A DNA stretch of 64,000 nt from Azotobacter bryophylli (GCF_042643485.1 NZ_JBHRSJ010000029.1:186001-250000); one strand, 5' to 3'. Shown: positions 35,329-45,499, numbered from the stretch's first letter. Notes: generated by a model not told the origin, from the letters alone. Program-made: numbers and translations.

Positions 35329-36819
35329 TCAGTACCAGTGGATGCGGAATTTCCGCTCGGGGTTGTCCTGGCGATAGCGCTGCAGCACGCCCTGCAGCTT
35401 CCCCGCGGCAGCGGCGTCGGTGGCGTAGAGGGCCACGGTGTCGCTGGCCGCGGAGACCCTCGGGATGGTCAGCCGGAGCTCGGCCACCTTGATCCAGTCG
35501 GCCGGCCGCTGCGGGAACCAGGCGTCGTAGACGAAGGCGTACCGGACGCCCTTGGCCGCCATCAGCCGCCCGATCCACTCCGCGCCCGCTCCGGACTGGC
35601 GCAGCCTGAGCGCCTCCAGGCTGCCGAGGCCCCACAGGTCGAGGACGTAGCGCTGCGAGCGCAGCGAAACGAGGCCGAGGTCGTTCACCGCCACCGGCTC
35701 GTCCAGCCGCCGGACGATGTCGGCCGTGGCGTACTGCTGGTTGTGGATGGCCGCGGAGGCGAACGGCGTGCTCAGGGTGGCGTAGACCAACCCGGCGAAG
35801 GCCACCGGCAGCAGGCCGAAGGCCACTGCGGCGCGCCGGCCGTCGAGACGGCTGACGGCGACGTAGACGAAGAAGATTCCGACGAAGGTCAGCCAGTAGA
35901 TCTCGTAGCGCCCGCCCATCCGCCCGAAGAACAGGTGCAGGAAGGTCGCAGAGAGCAGCAGCAGCACCAGGGCCCGCCGCCGGTGCAGGTAGGCGCAGAG
36001 CAGCAGCACGGCCAGCACCAGCCAGCCGTACTTCTTGAACTGCTCGACGGCGTTGAAGACCACGGACGAGACGCCGTGGGTATCCAGCTTCAGCAGCACG
36101 GAGGAAGGCAGGTAGCCGAGCCCCAGGTGCCGGAGGAACAGCGAGAAGAGCGCGACCGCCAGCGCCAGCAGCGCGCCGACGACGACCGGCTTCGCCCCCT
36201 CCCCCTTCAGGACCAGGTAGGCCAGGGTAGGAACGGAAACGGCCAGCCCTTCGTAGCGGACCAGCGGCAGCACGAGCAGCGCCAGGTAGAGGGAGAAGGC
36301 CGGCGCGCGCCCCTGGAACTCCCGGCCGATGACGCCCCGGGCGATGAGCGCGACCAGCAGGATCTGCAGGCTGTGCTCCATGCCGCTGAAGATCAGCCCG
36401 TAGAAGTTGGTCGCGAGCAGGCAGCCGCCCAGGATGACGATCCGCCAGCGGTGGCCGACGTCGCGCAGCAGGTCGTCGAGGATCAGCAGGGTGCCGAAGG
36501 CGAACGCCAGGTTCAGCAGCAGCGGCGCGTACTCCACGGCGGCGTCGCCCAGCGCGGCGAACGGCGCCAGCAGGAACGGCCAGAGGATGCTGGAGGACGG
36601 CGCCGAGTACTCGTCGGCGTTGATGCCGTAGTGCCCGGCGAAGATGTTCTTCGCCAGCTTGATGTGGATGTAGGGGTCGTCCAGGGTGTAGACCAGCTCG
36701 CCGCCGTTGCTCAGCAGCATGGAGGCGAACAGCGCCGCCACCGGGATCAGGAAGAGGAACACCACGACCGGGGCGGATGCCCGCACCCGGCCGAGCGCGC
36801 TGCGGATTGCCTGGTTCAT
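35329..36819 (-). CDS. GT-C fold membrane glycosyltransferase, arabinofuranosyltransferase-like
   Basis: The 496-residue membrane protein has about ten helices and a soluble C-terminal part. The first loop has an Asp-Asp pair in TLDDPYIHIKLAKNIFAGHYGI (Asp47-Asp48), then SAPSSSILWP, the arrangement found in lipid-phosphate-sugar GT-C transferases such as the AftB-like arabinofuranosyltransferases. It sits between the DprE1-like and DprE2-like genes and overlaps the first by ATGA, so polyprenyl-phosphate-arabinofuranose is the natural donor to propose. The acceptor is unknown. Confidence 0.7.
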   Translation of the reverse strand: MNQAIRSALGRVRASAPVVVFLFLIPVAALFASMLLSNGGELVYTLDDPYIHIKLAKNIFAGHYGINADEYSAPSSSILWPFLLAPFAALGDAAVEYAPLLLNLAFAFGTLLILDDLLRDVGHRWRIVILGGCLLATNFYGLIFSGMEHSLQILLVALIARGVIGREFQGRAPAFSLYLALLVLPLVRYEGLAVSVPTLAYLVLKGEGAKPVVVGALLALAVALFSLFLRHLGLGYLPSSVLLKLDTHGVSSVVFNAVEQFKKYGWLVLAVLLLCAYLHRRRALVLLLLSATFLHLFFGRMGGRYEIYWLTFVGIFFVYVAVSRLDGRRAAVAFGLLPVAFAGLVYATLSTPFASAAIHNQQYATADIVRRLDEPVAVNDLGLVSLRSQRYVLDLWGLGSLEALRLRQSGAGAEWIGRLMAAKGVRYAFVYDAWFPQRPADWIKVAELRLTIPRVSAASDTVALYATDAAAAGKLQGVLQRYRQDNPERKFRIHWY

Positions 36820-38132
36820 TGCCGGGTCACCCTTTGCCAGAAGCGGGACTCGAGGGTCGGGTCGCGCAGCGCCTCCAGCCGCTCCCAGGCCGGGTAGGCG
36901 CGGCGGAAGTCGCTGCCGCTCATGTGCGCGTCCTTGGCCGGGTAGAGCCGTCCGCCGGCCTCGCGGACGATGGCGTCCAGGCGGGCGAACAGCCGCCCGA
37001 GCGCGGCGCGCTGCGGGAAGTCCAGCGCCAGCGAGGTGCCCGGCAGCGGGAAGGACAGCAGCCCCGGCGAGGGGACGTCGCCGCAGCGCTTGAGCACGGC
37101 GAGGAAGGAGCCCTGCCCGGACTCGCCGATGGCCCGCAGCAGCTCGCCCACCGCCGGCTCGGCGCCGGCCTCGGGGATCACGCACTGGTACTGCTGGAAG
37201 CCCGGCCGGCCGTAGATGCGGTTCCAGTTCAGCAGGCGGTCCAGCGGGTAGAAGAACGGCTGGTAGCCGCAGCGCAGGCGGCTCGGCGCGGCCGGCTGGC
37301 GGCGCCAGTGCAGCTCGTTGAAGGCGCGCAGGGACAGGCGGTTGATCAGCGACACCGGCGGCGTCAGCGGCACCCGCAGCCGGGTCGGCTCCTCCACCTC
37401 CAGACGGCCGTAGCGGGCGTGCTCGCCGACGCTGTAGATCCCGCGGCCGGTGCGGCTGCCGCAGGCCAGGCAGTCGATCCAGGCGACGCCGTACTCGTGC
37501 CGCTCGTCCAGTTCGGCGGACAGGGCGAAGAACTCGGCGAGGCCGCCGAAGCGCTGCTGCCGGCCTTCGATGCGGCTGGCGCGGATCGGGATCAGGCGGA
37601 TCTCCGCCCAGACGATCACCCCGGTCAGGCCCAGGCCTCCGACGGTGGCGGCGAACAGCTCGGGGTTCTCCCCGGGCGAGCAGGTCAGCAGTCCCTCGCC
37701 GTGGCGCAGCAGGCCGAAGCGCAGCAGCTGGCTGCCGAAGGTGCCGCGCCGATGGTGGTTCTTGCCGTGCACGTCGTTGGCGATGGCGCCGCCCAGGGTG
37801 GCGAACTGGGTGCCCGGGGTGACCGCCAGGAACCAGCCGCGGGGAATGGCTGCGGCGAGGACTTCGCCCAGGGTCGCGCCGGCCTCGGCGCGGACCACCC
37901 CGGCCTGCCAGTCGGCCTCGATGAGGCGGTTCAGGCCGCGGGCCTGCAGCACGTGGTCGCTGGCCGCCAGGCAGCTGTCGCCGTAGCTGCGGCCGTTGCC
38001 GAAGGCCAGGGTGCTGCCCTGGCTGCGGACCAGCCGTTCCAGGGCGGCCGCCAGCTCGTCGCGCCAGTGGCAGGCGTGCCCGGTCTGCGGCAGGCGGGGA
38101 TAGCGGCCCCAGGAATAGAGCGGCCCGCTCAT
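36816..38132 (-). CDS. DprE1-like FAD-dependent oxidoreductase (decaprenylphosphoryl-ribose 2'-oxidase type)
   Basis: The 438-residue flavoprotein of the vanillyl-alcohol-oxidase fold carries clear DprE1 signatures: FGNGRSYGDSCL (44-55), TPGTQFATLGGAIANDVHGKNHH (105-127), YQCVIPEA, and YPAKDA with Lys400 at the place of the mycobacterial catalytic lysine. In mycobacteria the enzyme oxidises the C2 hydroxyl of polyprenylphosphoryl-ribose. The cysteine targeted by benzothiazinones in M. tuberculosis (Cys387, as recalled) aligns with Ala369 in FPLPGTSLALDFP. The start overlaps the UbiA stop codon as ATGA. Confidence 0.9.
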   Translation of the reverse strand: MSGPLYSWGRYPRLPQTGHACHWRDELAAALERLVRSQGSTLAFGNGRSYGDSCLAASDHVLQARGLNRLIEADWQAGVVRAEAGATLGEVLAAAIPRGWFLAVTPGTQFATLGGAIANDVHGKNHHRRGTFGSQLLRFGLLRHGEGLLTCSPGENPELFAATVGGLGLTGVIVWAEIRLIPIRASRIEGRQQRFGGLAEFFALSAELDERHEYGVAWIDCLACGSRTGRGIYSVGEHARYGRLEVEEPTRLRVPLTPPVSLINRLSLRAFNELHWRRQPAAPSRLRCGYQPFFYPLDRLLNWNRIYGRPGFQQYQCVIPEAGAEPAVGELLRAIGESGQGSFLAVLKRCGDVPSPGLLSFPLPGTSLALDFPQRAALGRLFARLDAIVREAGGRLYPAKDAHMSGSDFRRAYPAWERLEALRDPTLESRFWQRVTRQ

Positions 38133-39553
38133 GTCGCCGCCCAGAACACCAGGCCGAACAGCGCGCAGACCATCAGGCTGACTCGGTCGCGCACGGCGAA
38201 CAGCACCGGGTCCTCGTGCATCAGGCCGCGGAAGGTGATCATCCACACCCGGGTGATCCAGAACAGCAGCAGCGGACAGGCCAGCCAGAGCAGAAACGGC
38301 CGGGAATAGAGCGCGGCGGTGGTCTGGTCCTGGGTGTAGAGCGCCAGCACCATCACCGCCATGTAGCCGGAGGCGGCGCCCAGGGTGGAGAACATCTCCA
38401 GGTCGTCCGGCGAGTAACCGCGCCCGCCGGTCCGCCCACTGCGCCCCTGACGCCGCGCCTCGCGCAGCTCGGCGTAGCGCTTGACCATGGCCAGGCTGAG
38501 GAAGATGAAGGTGGCGAAGGCCAGCATCCAGAAGGTCAACGCCAGGCCGAGGGCCGCCGCCCCGGCGACGATGCGCAGGGTGTAGAGCAGCGCCAGGACG
38601 ATCACGTCCACCGCCATGCGCCGCTTCAGCGCCAGCGAATAAGCCAGGGTCAGCCCGTAGTAGGCCAGCAGCACGCCGGCGAACGCCCAGGGCAGCAGCC
38701 AGAGGGCGCCGGCGAAGGCCAGCCCGAGCAGCAGTGGGAAGGCTACCAGTCCGGACTCGATGGACAGCCGCCCGGCGGCGAACGGCCGGTGGCGCTTGGC
38801 CTCGTGTCGGCGGTCGTCGGCCAGGTCGAGCAGGTCGTTGAGCAGGTAGACGCTGGAGGCGCACAGGCCGAAGCAGAGGAAGGCCAGCAGGGCCTGCCAG
38901 ATCAGCGCCAGGTTGCCCAGCTGGTGCGCCGCCAGCAGCGGCACGAAGATCAGCAGGTTCTTCGCCCACTGGTGCAGGCGCATCGCCCGCAGCCAGTCGC
39001 GCAGCCTTGCCGGGTTCGAGCGGATCACCCGCTCGACGTTGCCGCGGGCCTTGGCGCGGCGCTCGACCCCGCTCTCCGGGTTGATCACGTAGGCCTGGCG
39101 GGCCGCCGCCCAGACCGGGATGTCGTCGCGGGAGTTGCCGGCGTAGTCGAAACCGCCCTCGCCGTAGTGCTCGACCAGCAGGTCGCGCTTGCGCCGGGCC
39201 GACAGGTTGAGGTCGGCGCGGGTGGCCAGCACCTGGTCGAACAGCTTGAGGTGCTCGGCGATGCGCTCGGCCAGGCTGTGATGGCAGGCGGTGGCCAGCA
39301 CCACGGTGCGCCCGGCGCGGCGCTCGGCCTCGATCAGTTCGATCACCGCCGGATCGTAGGGCAGCACGCTGACGTCCAGCTGGGTGGCGCAGGCCAGGTT
39401 TTCCTTCAGCGCCGCCTTGCCCCGGGCCAGCCAGGCGACCGGCTTGAGCAGGCGCAGCGGCTGGCTGCGCACGAAGGCCATGCCGGTTTCCAGCAGCAGA
39501 TTGGAGCGAAGCAGCGTGCCGTCGAGATCGACGACCAGGGGTGGGATAGCCAT
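38129..39553 (-). CDS. HAD phosphatase - UbiA prenyltransferase fusion (polyprenyl-phosphate phosphoribosyltransferase type)
   Basis: The 474-residue protein joins two enzymes. Residues 1-180 are a HAD phosphatase: VDLDGTLL with Asp9/Asp11, VLATAC as motif II and YAGNSRDDIPVW as motif IV. Residues 185-474 are a UbiA-type membrane prenyltransferase with NDLLDLADDRRH (239-250), VKRYAELR and a final cluster of helices. Its mycobacterial UbiA relative moves phosphoribose from PRPP to decaprenyl phosphate, and a separate phosphatase removes the 5-phosphate; here both steps may be in one chain. It is the first gene of the operon. Confidence 0.85.
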   Translation of the reverse strand: MAIPPLVVDLDGTLLRSNLLLETGMAFVRSQPLRLLKPVAWLARGKAALKENLACATQLDVSVLPYDPAVIELIEAERRAGRTVVLATACHHSLAERIAEHLKLFDQVLATRADLNLSARRKRDLLVEHYGEGGFDYAGNSRDDIPVWAAARQAYVINPESGVERRAKARGNVERVIRSNPARLRDWLRAMRLHQWAKNLLIFVPLLAAHQLGNLALIWQALLAFLCFGLCASSVYLLNDLLDLADDRRHEAKRHRPFAAGRLSIESGLVAFPLLLGLAFAGALWLLPWAFAGVLLAYYGLTLAYSLALKRRMAVDVIVLALLYTLRIVAGAAALGLALTFWMLAFATFIFLSLAMVKRYAELREARRQGRSGRTGGRGYSPDDLEMFSTLGAASGYMAVMVLALYTQDQTTAALYSRPFLLWLACPLLLFWITRVWMITFRGLMHEDPVLFAVRDRVSLMVCALFGLVFWAAT

Positions 39554-39731
39554 GGCGACACTTCCCGGAATGTGCCGGTATCCCTTCCAGCGGGTGAATC
39601 CAGGAAAGCCTACGAACGAAAGTCGGGACTGCGGCGCACTCTCAGGCTTTCAACGCCTTAAAAGTAATACCGAATGGGGGGATTGCGACCTCTCCTGACC
39701 AAAGGCACGGCTGGCAGCGGGCCAGAACAGG

Positions 39732-39758
39732 AAAAAAAAAGGGAGCCTTTCGGCTCCC
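39732..39758 (-). terminator. rho-independent terminator after pycB
   Basis: GGGAGCC and GGCTCCC pair around a four-base loop (39741-39758). On the minus strand the hairpin is followed by a run of nine U residues (39740-39732). It ends the pycA-pycB transcript. Confidence 0.92.
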
Positions 39759-39798
39759 GAAACTTACCGCCTTGAAAAACTCGGGGGATACGCCGGCC

Positions 39799-41601
39799 TC
39801 AGCCGGCGATCTCGATCAGCACCTCGCCCGGGTTGACCCGGTCGCCCTTGGCCACGTGGACCGCCTTGACGGTGCCGGCGATCGGCGCTTGCACCTCGGT
39901 CTCCATCTTCATCGCTTCGGTGATCAGCACCGCCTGGCCGGCCTTGACCGTGTCGCCTTCCTTGACCAGGACGTCGACGATGTTGCCCGGCATGCTGGTG
40001 CTGACGTCGCCCGGCGCGCTGGCCTGCTTGCGCTTGCCGGTGCCACCGGCGACGAACTCGTTGAGCGGCTCGAACACCACCTCTTCCGGCACGCCGTCGA
40101 TGGACAGGAAGAAGTGACGCTTGCCCTCGCCGCGGATGCCGACGCCGGTGATGTCAACCCGGTAGCTCTCGCCGTGCACGTCGATGACGAACTCGGTCGG
40201 CACGCCCTCGCGGGAGGCGCTGGCGCCCGGGGTCGGGATCGGCAGCAGGGCCTCGGGCTGCAGGGTGCCGGCCTCGCGCTCCTCGAGGAACTTGCGGCCG
40301 ATGTCGGGGAACATGGCGTAGGTCAGCACGTCCTCCTCGCTCTTGGCCAGCGCGCCGATCTCGGTGCGCAGGCGGGCCATTTCCGGCTTGAGCAGGTCGG
40401 CCGGACGCACGTCGATGACCTCCTCGCTGCCGATGGCCTGGAAGCGCAGGTGCTCGTTGACCTCGCCTGGGGCACGGCCGTAGCGGCCCTGCAGGTACAG
40501 CTTGACCTCGTTGGTGATGGTCTTGTAACGCGCGCCGGCGAGCACGTTGAACACCGCCTGGGTGCCGACGATCTGCGAGGTCGGGGTGACCAGCGGCGGG
40601 AAGCCGAGATCGGCACGCACCTTCGGGATCTCCTCGAACACCTCGTTGATGCGGTGCAGGGCGCCCTGCTCCTTCAGCTGGTTGGCCAGGTTGGACATCA
40701 TGCCGCCCGGCACCTGGTTGACCTGCACGCGGGTGTCGATGCCGGTGAACTCGCTCTCGAACTGGTGGTACTTCTTGCGCACGTTGTAGAAGTACAGGCC
40801 GATCTCCTGCAGCAGCTCCAGGTCCAGACCGGTGTCGTAGGGGGTGCCGCGCAGGGCGGCGACCATCGACTCGGTGCCCGGGTGGCTGGTGCCCCAGGCG
40901 AAGCTGGAGATGGCGGTGTCGATGTGGTCGGCGCCGGCTTCCACGCCCTTGAGCTGGCACATGGCGCCCAGGCCCGCGGTGTCGTGGGTATGGAGGAACA
41001 CCGGCAGGTCGATCTCGGCCTTCAGCGCGCCGACCAGTTCGGCGGTGGCGAAGGGAGTCAGGAGGCCGGCCATGTCCTTGATGGCGATCGAGTCGACGCC
41101 CTTCTCCTGCATGCGCTTGGCCAGCTCGACGAACGAGGCGGTGGTGTGCACCGGGCTGGTGGTGTAGCTGATGGTGCCCTGGGCGTGCTTGCCGGCGGCC
41201 TTGACCGCCTCGATGGCGGTACGCAGGTTACGCACGTCGTTCATCGCGTCGAAGATGCGGAACACGTCGATGCCGTTGACCGCGGCCTTGGCAACGAAGG
41301 CCTTGACCACGTCGTCGCTGTAGTGGCGATAGCCGAGCAGGTTCTGCCCGCGCAGGAGCATCTGCAGGCGGGTGTTGGGCAGCGCGGCGCGCAGCTTGCG
41401 CAGACGCTCCCACGGGTCTTCCTTGAGGAAGCGCACGCAGGCGTCGAAGGTGGCGCCGCCCCAGACTTCCAGGGACCAGAAGCCGACTTTGTCCAGCTTG
41501 TCGCAGATCGGCAGCATGTCCTCAAGGCGCATGCGGGTGGCGATCAGCGACTGGTGGGCGTCACGCAGGATGGTGTCGGTGACGTGGATCTTCTTGTTCA
41601 T
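39799..41601 (-). CDS. pycB: pyruvate carboxylase subunit B (carboxyltransferase and biotin carrier)
   Basis: The 600-residue subunit transfers CO2 from carboxybiotin to pyruvate, forming oxaloacetate. The carboxyltransferase barrel starts with TDTILRDAHQSLIATR and has HTHDTAG and the metal-binding histidines. A PYC_OADA conserved domain follows, and the C-terminal biotinyl domain carries EAMKM with the biotinylated Lys565. With no membrane decarboxylase subunits nearby, it is the anaplerotic carboxylase rather than a sodium-pump decarboxylase. It lies 27 bases after pycA. Confidence 0.95.
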   Translation of the reverse strand: MNKKIHVTDTILRDAHQSLIATRMRLEDMLPICDKLDKVGFWSLEVWGGATFDACVRFLKEDPWERLRKLRAALPNTRLQMLLRGQNLLGYRHYSDDVVKAFVAKAAVNGIDVFRIFDAMNDVRNLRTAIEAVKAAGKHAQGTISYTTSPVHTTASFVELAKRMQEKGVDSIAIKDMAGLLTPFATAELVGALKAEIDLPVFLHTHDTAGLGAMCQLKGVEAGADHIDTAISSFAWGTSHPGTESMVAALRGTPYDTGLDLELLQEIGLYFYNVRKKYHQFESEFTGIDTRVQVNQVPGGMMSNLANQLKEQGALHRINEVFEEIPKVRADLGFPPLVTPTSQIVGTQAVFNVLAGARYKTITNEVKLYLQGRYGRAPGEVNEHLRFQAIGSEEVIDVRPADLLKPEMARLRTEIGALAKSEEDVLTYAMFPDIGRKFLEEREAGTLQPEALLPIPTPGASASREGVPTEFVIDVHGESYRVDITGVGIRGEGKRHFFLSIDGVPEEVVFEPLNEFVAGGTGKRKQASAPGDVSTSMPGNIVDVLVKEGDTVKAGQAVLITEAMKMETEVQAPIAGTVKAVHVAKGDRVNPGEVLIEIAG

Positions 41602-41628
41602 TCAGCAATCCTCTTGGCCAGCGGCGGG

Positions 41629-43044
<1,416 letters not shown>

Positions 43045-43171
43045 TGGGGCTGCCCTCACTGGAAGCTAGGCGACCGAGCGGTCGGTCGACGCGGACCGAG
43101 ACCTGCGTCCGGCTGCTCTATCACCCTACCCCGCGTGAGCGATTAACCAAAATCAATAATTATTGGGTTGG

Positions 43172-43191
43172 CTATTAGCAAAAGCTTATAG
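43172..43191. promoter_or_regulatory. candidate PycR operator
   Basis: CTATTAGC-AAAA-GCTTATAG is an inverted repeat with a single mismatch between the arms, located 33 bases before pycR and 128 bases before pycA. It contains a T-N11-A pattern of the LysR type. Confidence 0.5.
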
Positions 43192-43223
43192 TTGACGAAA
43201 AACCGCTCACCGAGGGCCTTTGC

Positions 43224-44186
43224 ATGCGTAAGTCGCTGATGCGCATCACCCTGCGCCAGCTGCAGATCTTCCGCGCGGTCTGCGAGAGCCGCTCCTACAG
43301 CCGCGCCGCCGAGGAGATGGCGCTGACCCAGCCGGCGGTCAGCCTGCAGATCCGCCAGCTCGAGGAGCTGATCGACCAGCCGCTGTTCGAGTACGTCGGC
43401 AAGAAGCTCTACCTGACCGAGGCGGCCGAGGCGCTGATGCGCGCCAGCGCGGACCTGTTCGGCCGCCTGGAGAGCCTCGACATGCAGCTCTCCGACCTGC
43501 GCGGCTCGCTGAAGGGCCAGCTGCGCCTGGCGGTGGAATCCAGCGCCAAGTACTTCGTCCCGCACCTGTTCGCCGCCTTCCGCCGCCAGCACCCGGAAGT
43601 CAGCCTGCAGCTGACCGTGGTGAACCGCGCCCAGGTGATCAAACGCCTGGGCGACAACCGCGACGACCTGGTGATCATGTCCCTGGTCCCCCAGGACATG
43701 GCCCTGGAGTTCCTGCCCTTCCTCAACAACCCGATCGTCGCCGTGGCGCCGCCCGAGCATCCGCTGTGCCACCTGGCCAGGCTGAGCCTGGGCGACCTGA
43801 CCGACTACCCGCTACTGGTCCGCGAGCCCGGCTCCGGGACGCGCAAGGCCTGCGAGGAATACTTCCAGCAGAAGCGCGCGCACTTCGCCCAGACCGTCGA
43901 GGTGACTTCGCTGGACGCCCAGAAGGAGTCCGTGCTGGCCGGCCTGGGCCTGGCCCTGCTGCCACGCCACGGGGTGAACCTGGAATTGGCCACCGGCCTG
44001 CTCCGCGAGCTGCCGGTGGAGGAGCTGCCGCTCTACCGCAGCTGGTGCCTGGTGCACGCCAAGGGCAAGCGCCTGAGCCCGGTGGCCCAGGCGTTCCAGA
44101 CCTTCATCCGCGAGGAGCGCGCCCAGATCAGCGCGCTCGCGGGTCGCTTCGCAGGGAAGATTCCCGAGAAAACTGCAGCGAACTAG
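43224..44186 (+). CDS. pycR: LysR-type regulator of pyruvate carboxylase
   Basis: The 320-residue LysR regulator begins with a clear winged helix (ITLRQLQIFRAVCESRSYSRAAEEMALTQPAVSLQIRQLEE) and a standard effector domain. Divergent placement from pycAB matches PycR of pseudomonads, a regulator of these genes. The C-terminal 60 bases overlap the tail of the opposite-strand gene at 44128. Confidence 0.88.
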   Translation: MRKSLMRITLRQLQIFRAVCESRSYSRAAEEMALTQPAVSLQIRQLEELIDQPLFEYVGKKLYLTEAAEALMRASADLFGRLESLDMQLSDLRGSLKGQLRLAVESSAKYFVPHLFAAFRRQHPEVSLQLTVVNRAQVIKRLGDNRDDLVIMSLVPQDMALEFLPFLNNPIVAVAPPEHPLCHLARLSLGDLTDYPLLVREPGSGTRKACEEYFQQKRAHFAQTVEVTSLDAQKESVLAGLGLALLPRHGVNLELATGLLRELPVEELPLYRSWCLVHAKGKRLSPVAQAFQTFIREERAQISALAGRFAGKIPEKTAAN

Positions 44187-44355
44187 CGAGGATGTGATCG
44201 GGATAGTCATCGATCTCTCCATGCAACCGCCGCTGCTCGTCGTACTGCTCGATGGCCCGACGGAAGTGCATCCGGCGCTGGTCCTGGAGCTTGCGGCGAG
44301 CCTTGGAATCGAGGGGATGGAGATAATACGGGGCGCTTTCCTGGTGGCGGGACAT
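44128..44355 (-). CDS. small conserved hypothetical protein, basic
   Basis: The 75-residue protein is rich in Arg, Gln and Glu (SKARRKLQDQRRMHFRRAIEQYDEQRR), probably helical, with a GGGGAGA ribosome site before its ATG. I recall a similar small open frame between pycR and the RpiR regulator in other pseudomonads. No function is known. It overlaps the pycR 3' end on the opposite strand by 59 bases. Confidence 0.6.
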   Translation of the reverse strand: MSRHQESAPYYLHPLDSKARRKLQDQRRMHFRRAIEQYDEQRRLHGEIDDYPDHILASSLQFSRESSLRSDPRAR

Positions 44356-44448
44356 GAGAGTCTCCCCGGTCGGGATGGGAGCTCTAGCATGGCCGCCGGG
44401 GCATGACGCTTTCGCGTCAGCCCGATGAAGCGATGATGATGCGGCGCC

Positions 44449-45315
44449 TCAGTCTTCCTGCACCTTGAGCGTCTTCGGCGACAGCCGCAGGCTGCGCAGG
44501 CTGCGCTTGACGCTCTTGAGGTGCTTGACCAGGCTCGGACCGCGGGCCATGGCCACGCCCATGGCGAGCACGTCGATCACCACCAGATGGGCGATCCGCG
44601 AGGTCAGCGGAGTGTAGACGTCGGTGTCCTCGTGCACGTCGATCGCCACGTTGATGTCCGCCAGCTCGGCCAGCGGGGTCTGCCCCGGACACAGGGTGAT
44701 CAGGGTCGCGCCGGTCTCGCGGACCAGGTTGGCGGTGATCAGCAGATCCTTGGAGCGCCCGGACTGGGAGATGCAGATGGCCACGTCGCCCGGCTGCAGC
44801 GTGACCGCCGACATGGCCTGCATGTGCGGGTCGGAGTAGGCGGCGGCGGTGAGCAGCAGACGGAAGAACTTGTGCTGGGCGTCCGCCGCCACCGCACCGG
44901 AAGCGCCGAAGCCGTAGAACTCGATGCGCTGGGCCTTGGCGATGGCGCCGATGGCGCGCTGCAGGGCCGCCGGATCGAGGTGCTCGCGCACCTCCATCAG
45001 GGTGTGCAGGGTGGTGTCGAAGATCTTCAGACTGAAGTCGGTGACGGAGTCGTCCTCATGGATGGCAAACTGGCCGAAACTGGCGCCGGCCGCCAGACTC
45101 TGCGCCAGCTTCAGTTTGAGGTCCTGGAAGCCGCTGCAGCCGATGGCCCGACAGAAGCGCACGATGGTCGGCTCGCTGACGCCGACCTCCTGGGCCAGTC
45201 CCGCCATCGAGCTATGCATCGCCGCCGCCGGGTCGAGCAGCACGTGGTCGGCCACCTTCAGCTCGGATTTGCGTAATAGATGGCGCGATTGGGCGATTTG
45301 CTGCAGAAGATTCAC
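44449..45315 (-). CDS. hexR: HexR-like RpiR family repressor
   Basis: The 288-residue protein has an RpiR winged helix (SMAGLAQEVGVSEPTIVRFCRAIGCSGFQDLKLKLAQ) and a SIS sugar-phosphate-binding domain (FYGFGASGAVAADAQHKFFR, SQSGRSKDLL). HexR releases DNA when it binds 2-keto-3-deoxy-6-phosphogluconate. It faces zwf divergently, and an HexR-like palindrome lies between. P. aeruginosa has two zwf/hexR-like pairs; position beside pycR suggests this is the PA5438-PA5439-like pair. Confidence 0.85.
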   Translation of the reverse strand: MNLLQQIAQSRHLLRKSELKVADHVLLDPAAAMHSSMAGLAQEVGVSEPTIVRFCRAIGCSGFQDLKLKLAQSLAAGASFGQFAIHEDDSVTDFSLKIFDTTLHTLMEVREHLDPAALQRAIGAIAKAQRIEFYGFGASGAVAADAQHKFFRLLLTAAAYSDPHMQAMSAVTLQPGDVAICISQSGRSKDLLITANLVRETGATLITLCPGQTPLAELADINVAIDVHEDTDVYTPLTSRIAHLVVIDVLAMGVAMARGPSLVKHLKSVKRSLRSLRLSPKTLKVQED

Positions 45316-45442
45316 GGAACTGGACTCGGTTGACGGATCGTCGAGAGGAGCTCGCGGGCTTCGGGCGGGCCGGGCGCGGCCGCACCGCCGCTCGCCACCC
45401 TGCTCGACGGTCAGTATGATCAGGAACGGGCTGTAGGAATTT

Positions 45443-45457
45443 TGTAGTTATACTACA
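45443..45457 (+). promoter_or_regulatory. HexR-type operator in front of zwf
   Basis: TGTAGT-TAT-ACTACA is a perfect inverted repeat and fits the known HexR site (TTGTAgTTTaACTACAA type). It is 43 bases upstream of the zwf start and 128 bases from hexR. Confidence 0.75.
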
Positions 45458-45499
45458 TGACCCGCTCCGAGCCCAAACCCAAGCGCTTTGGAGGTTGTT

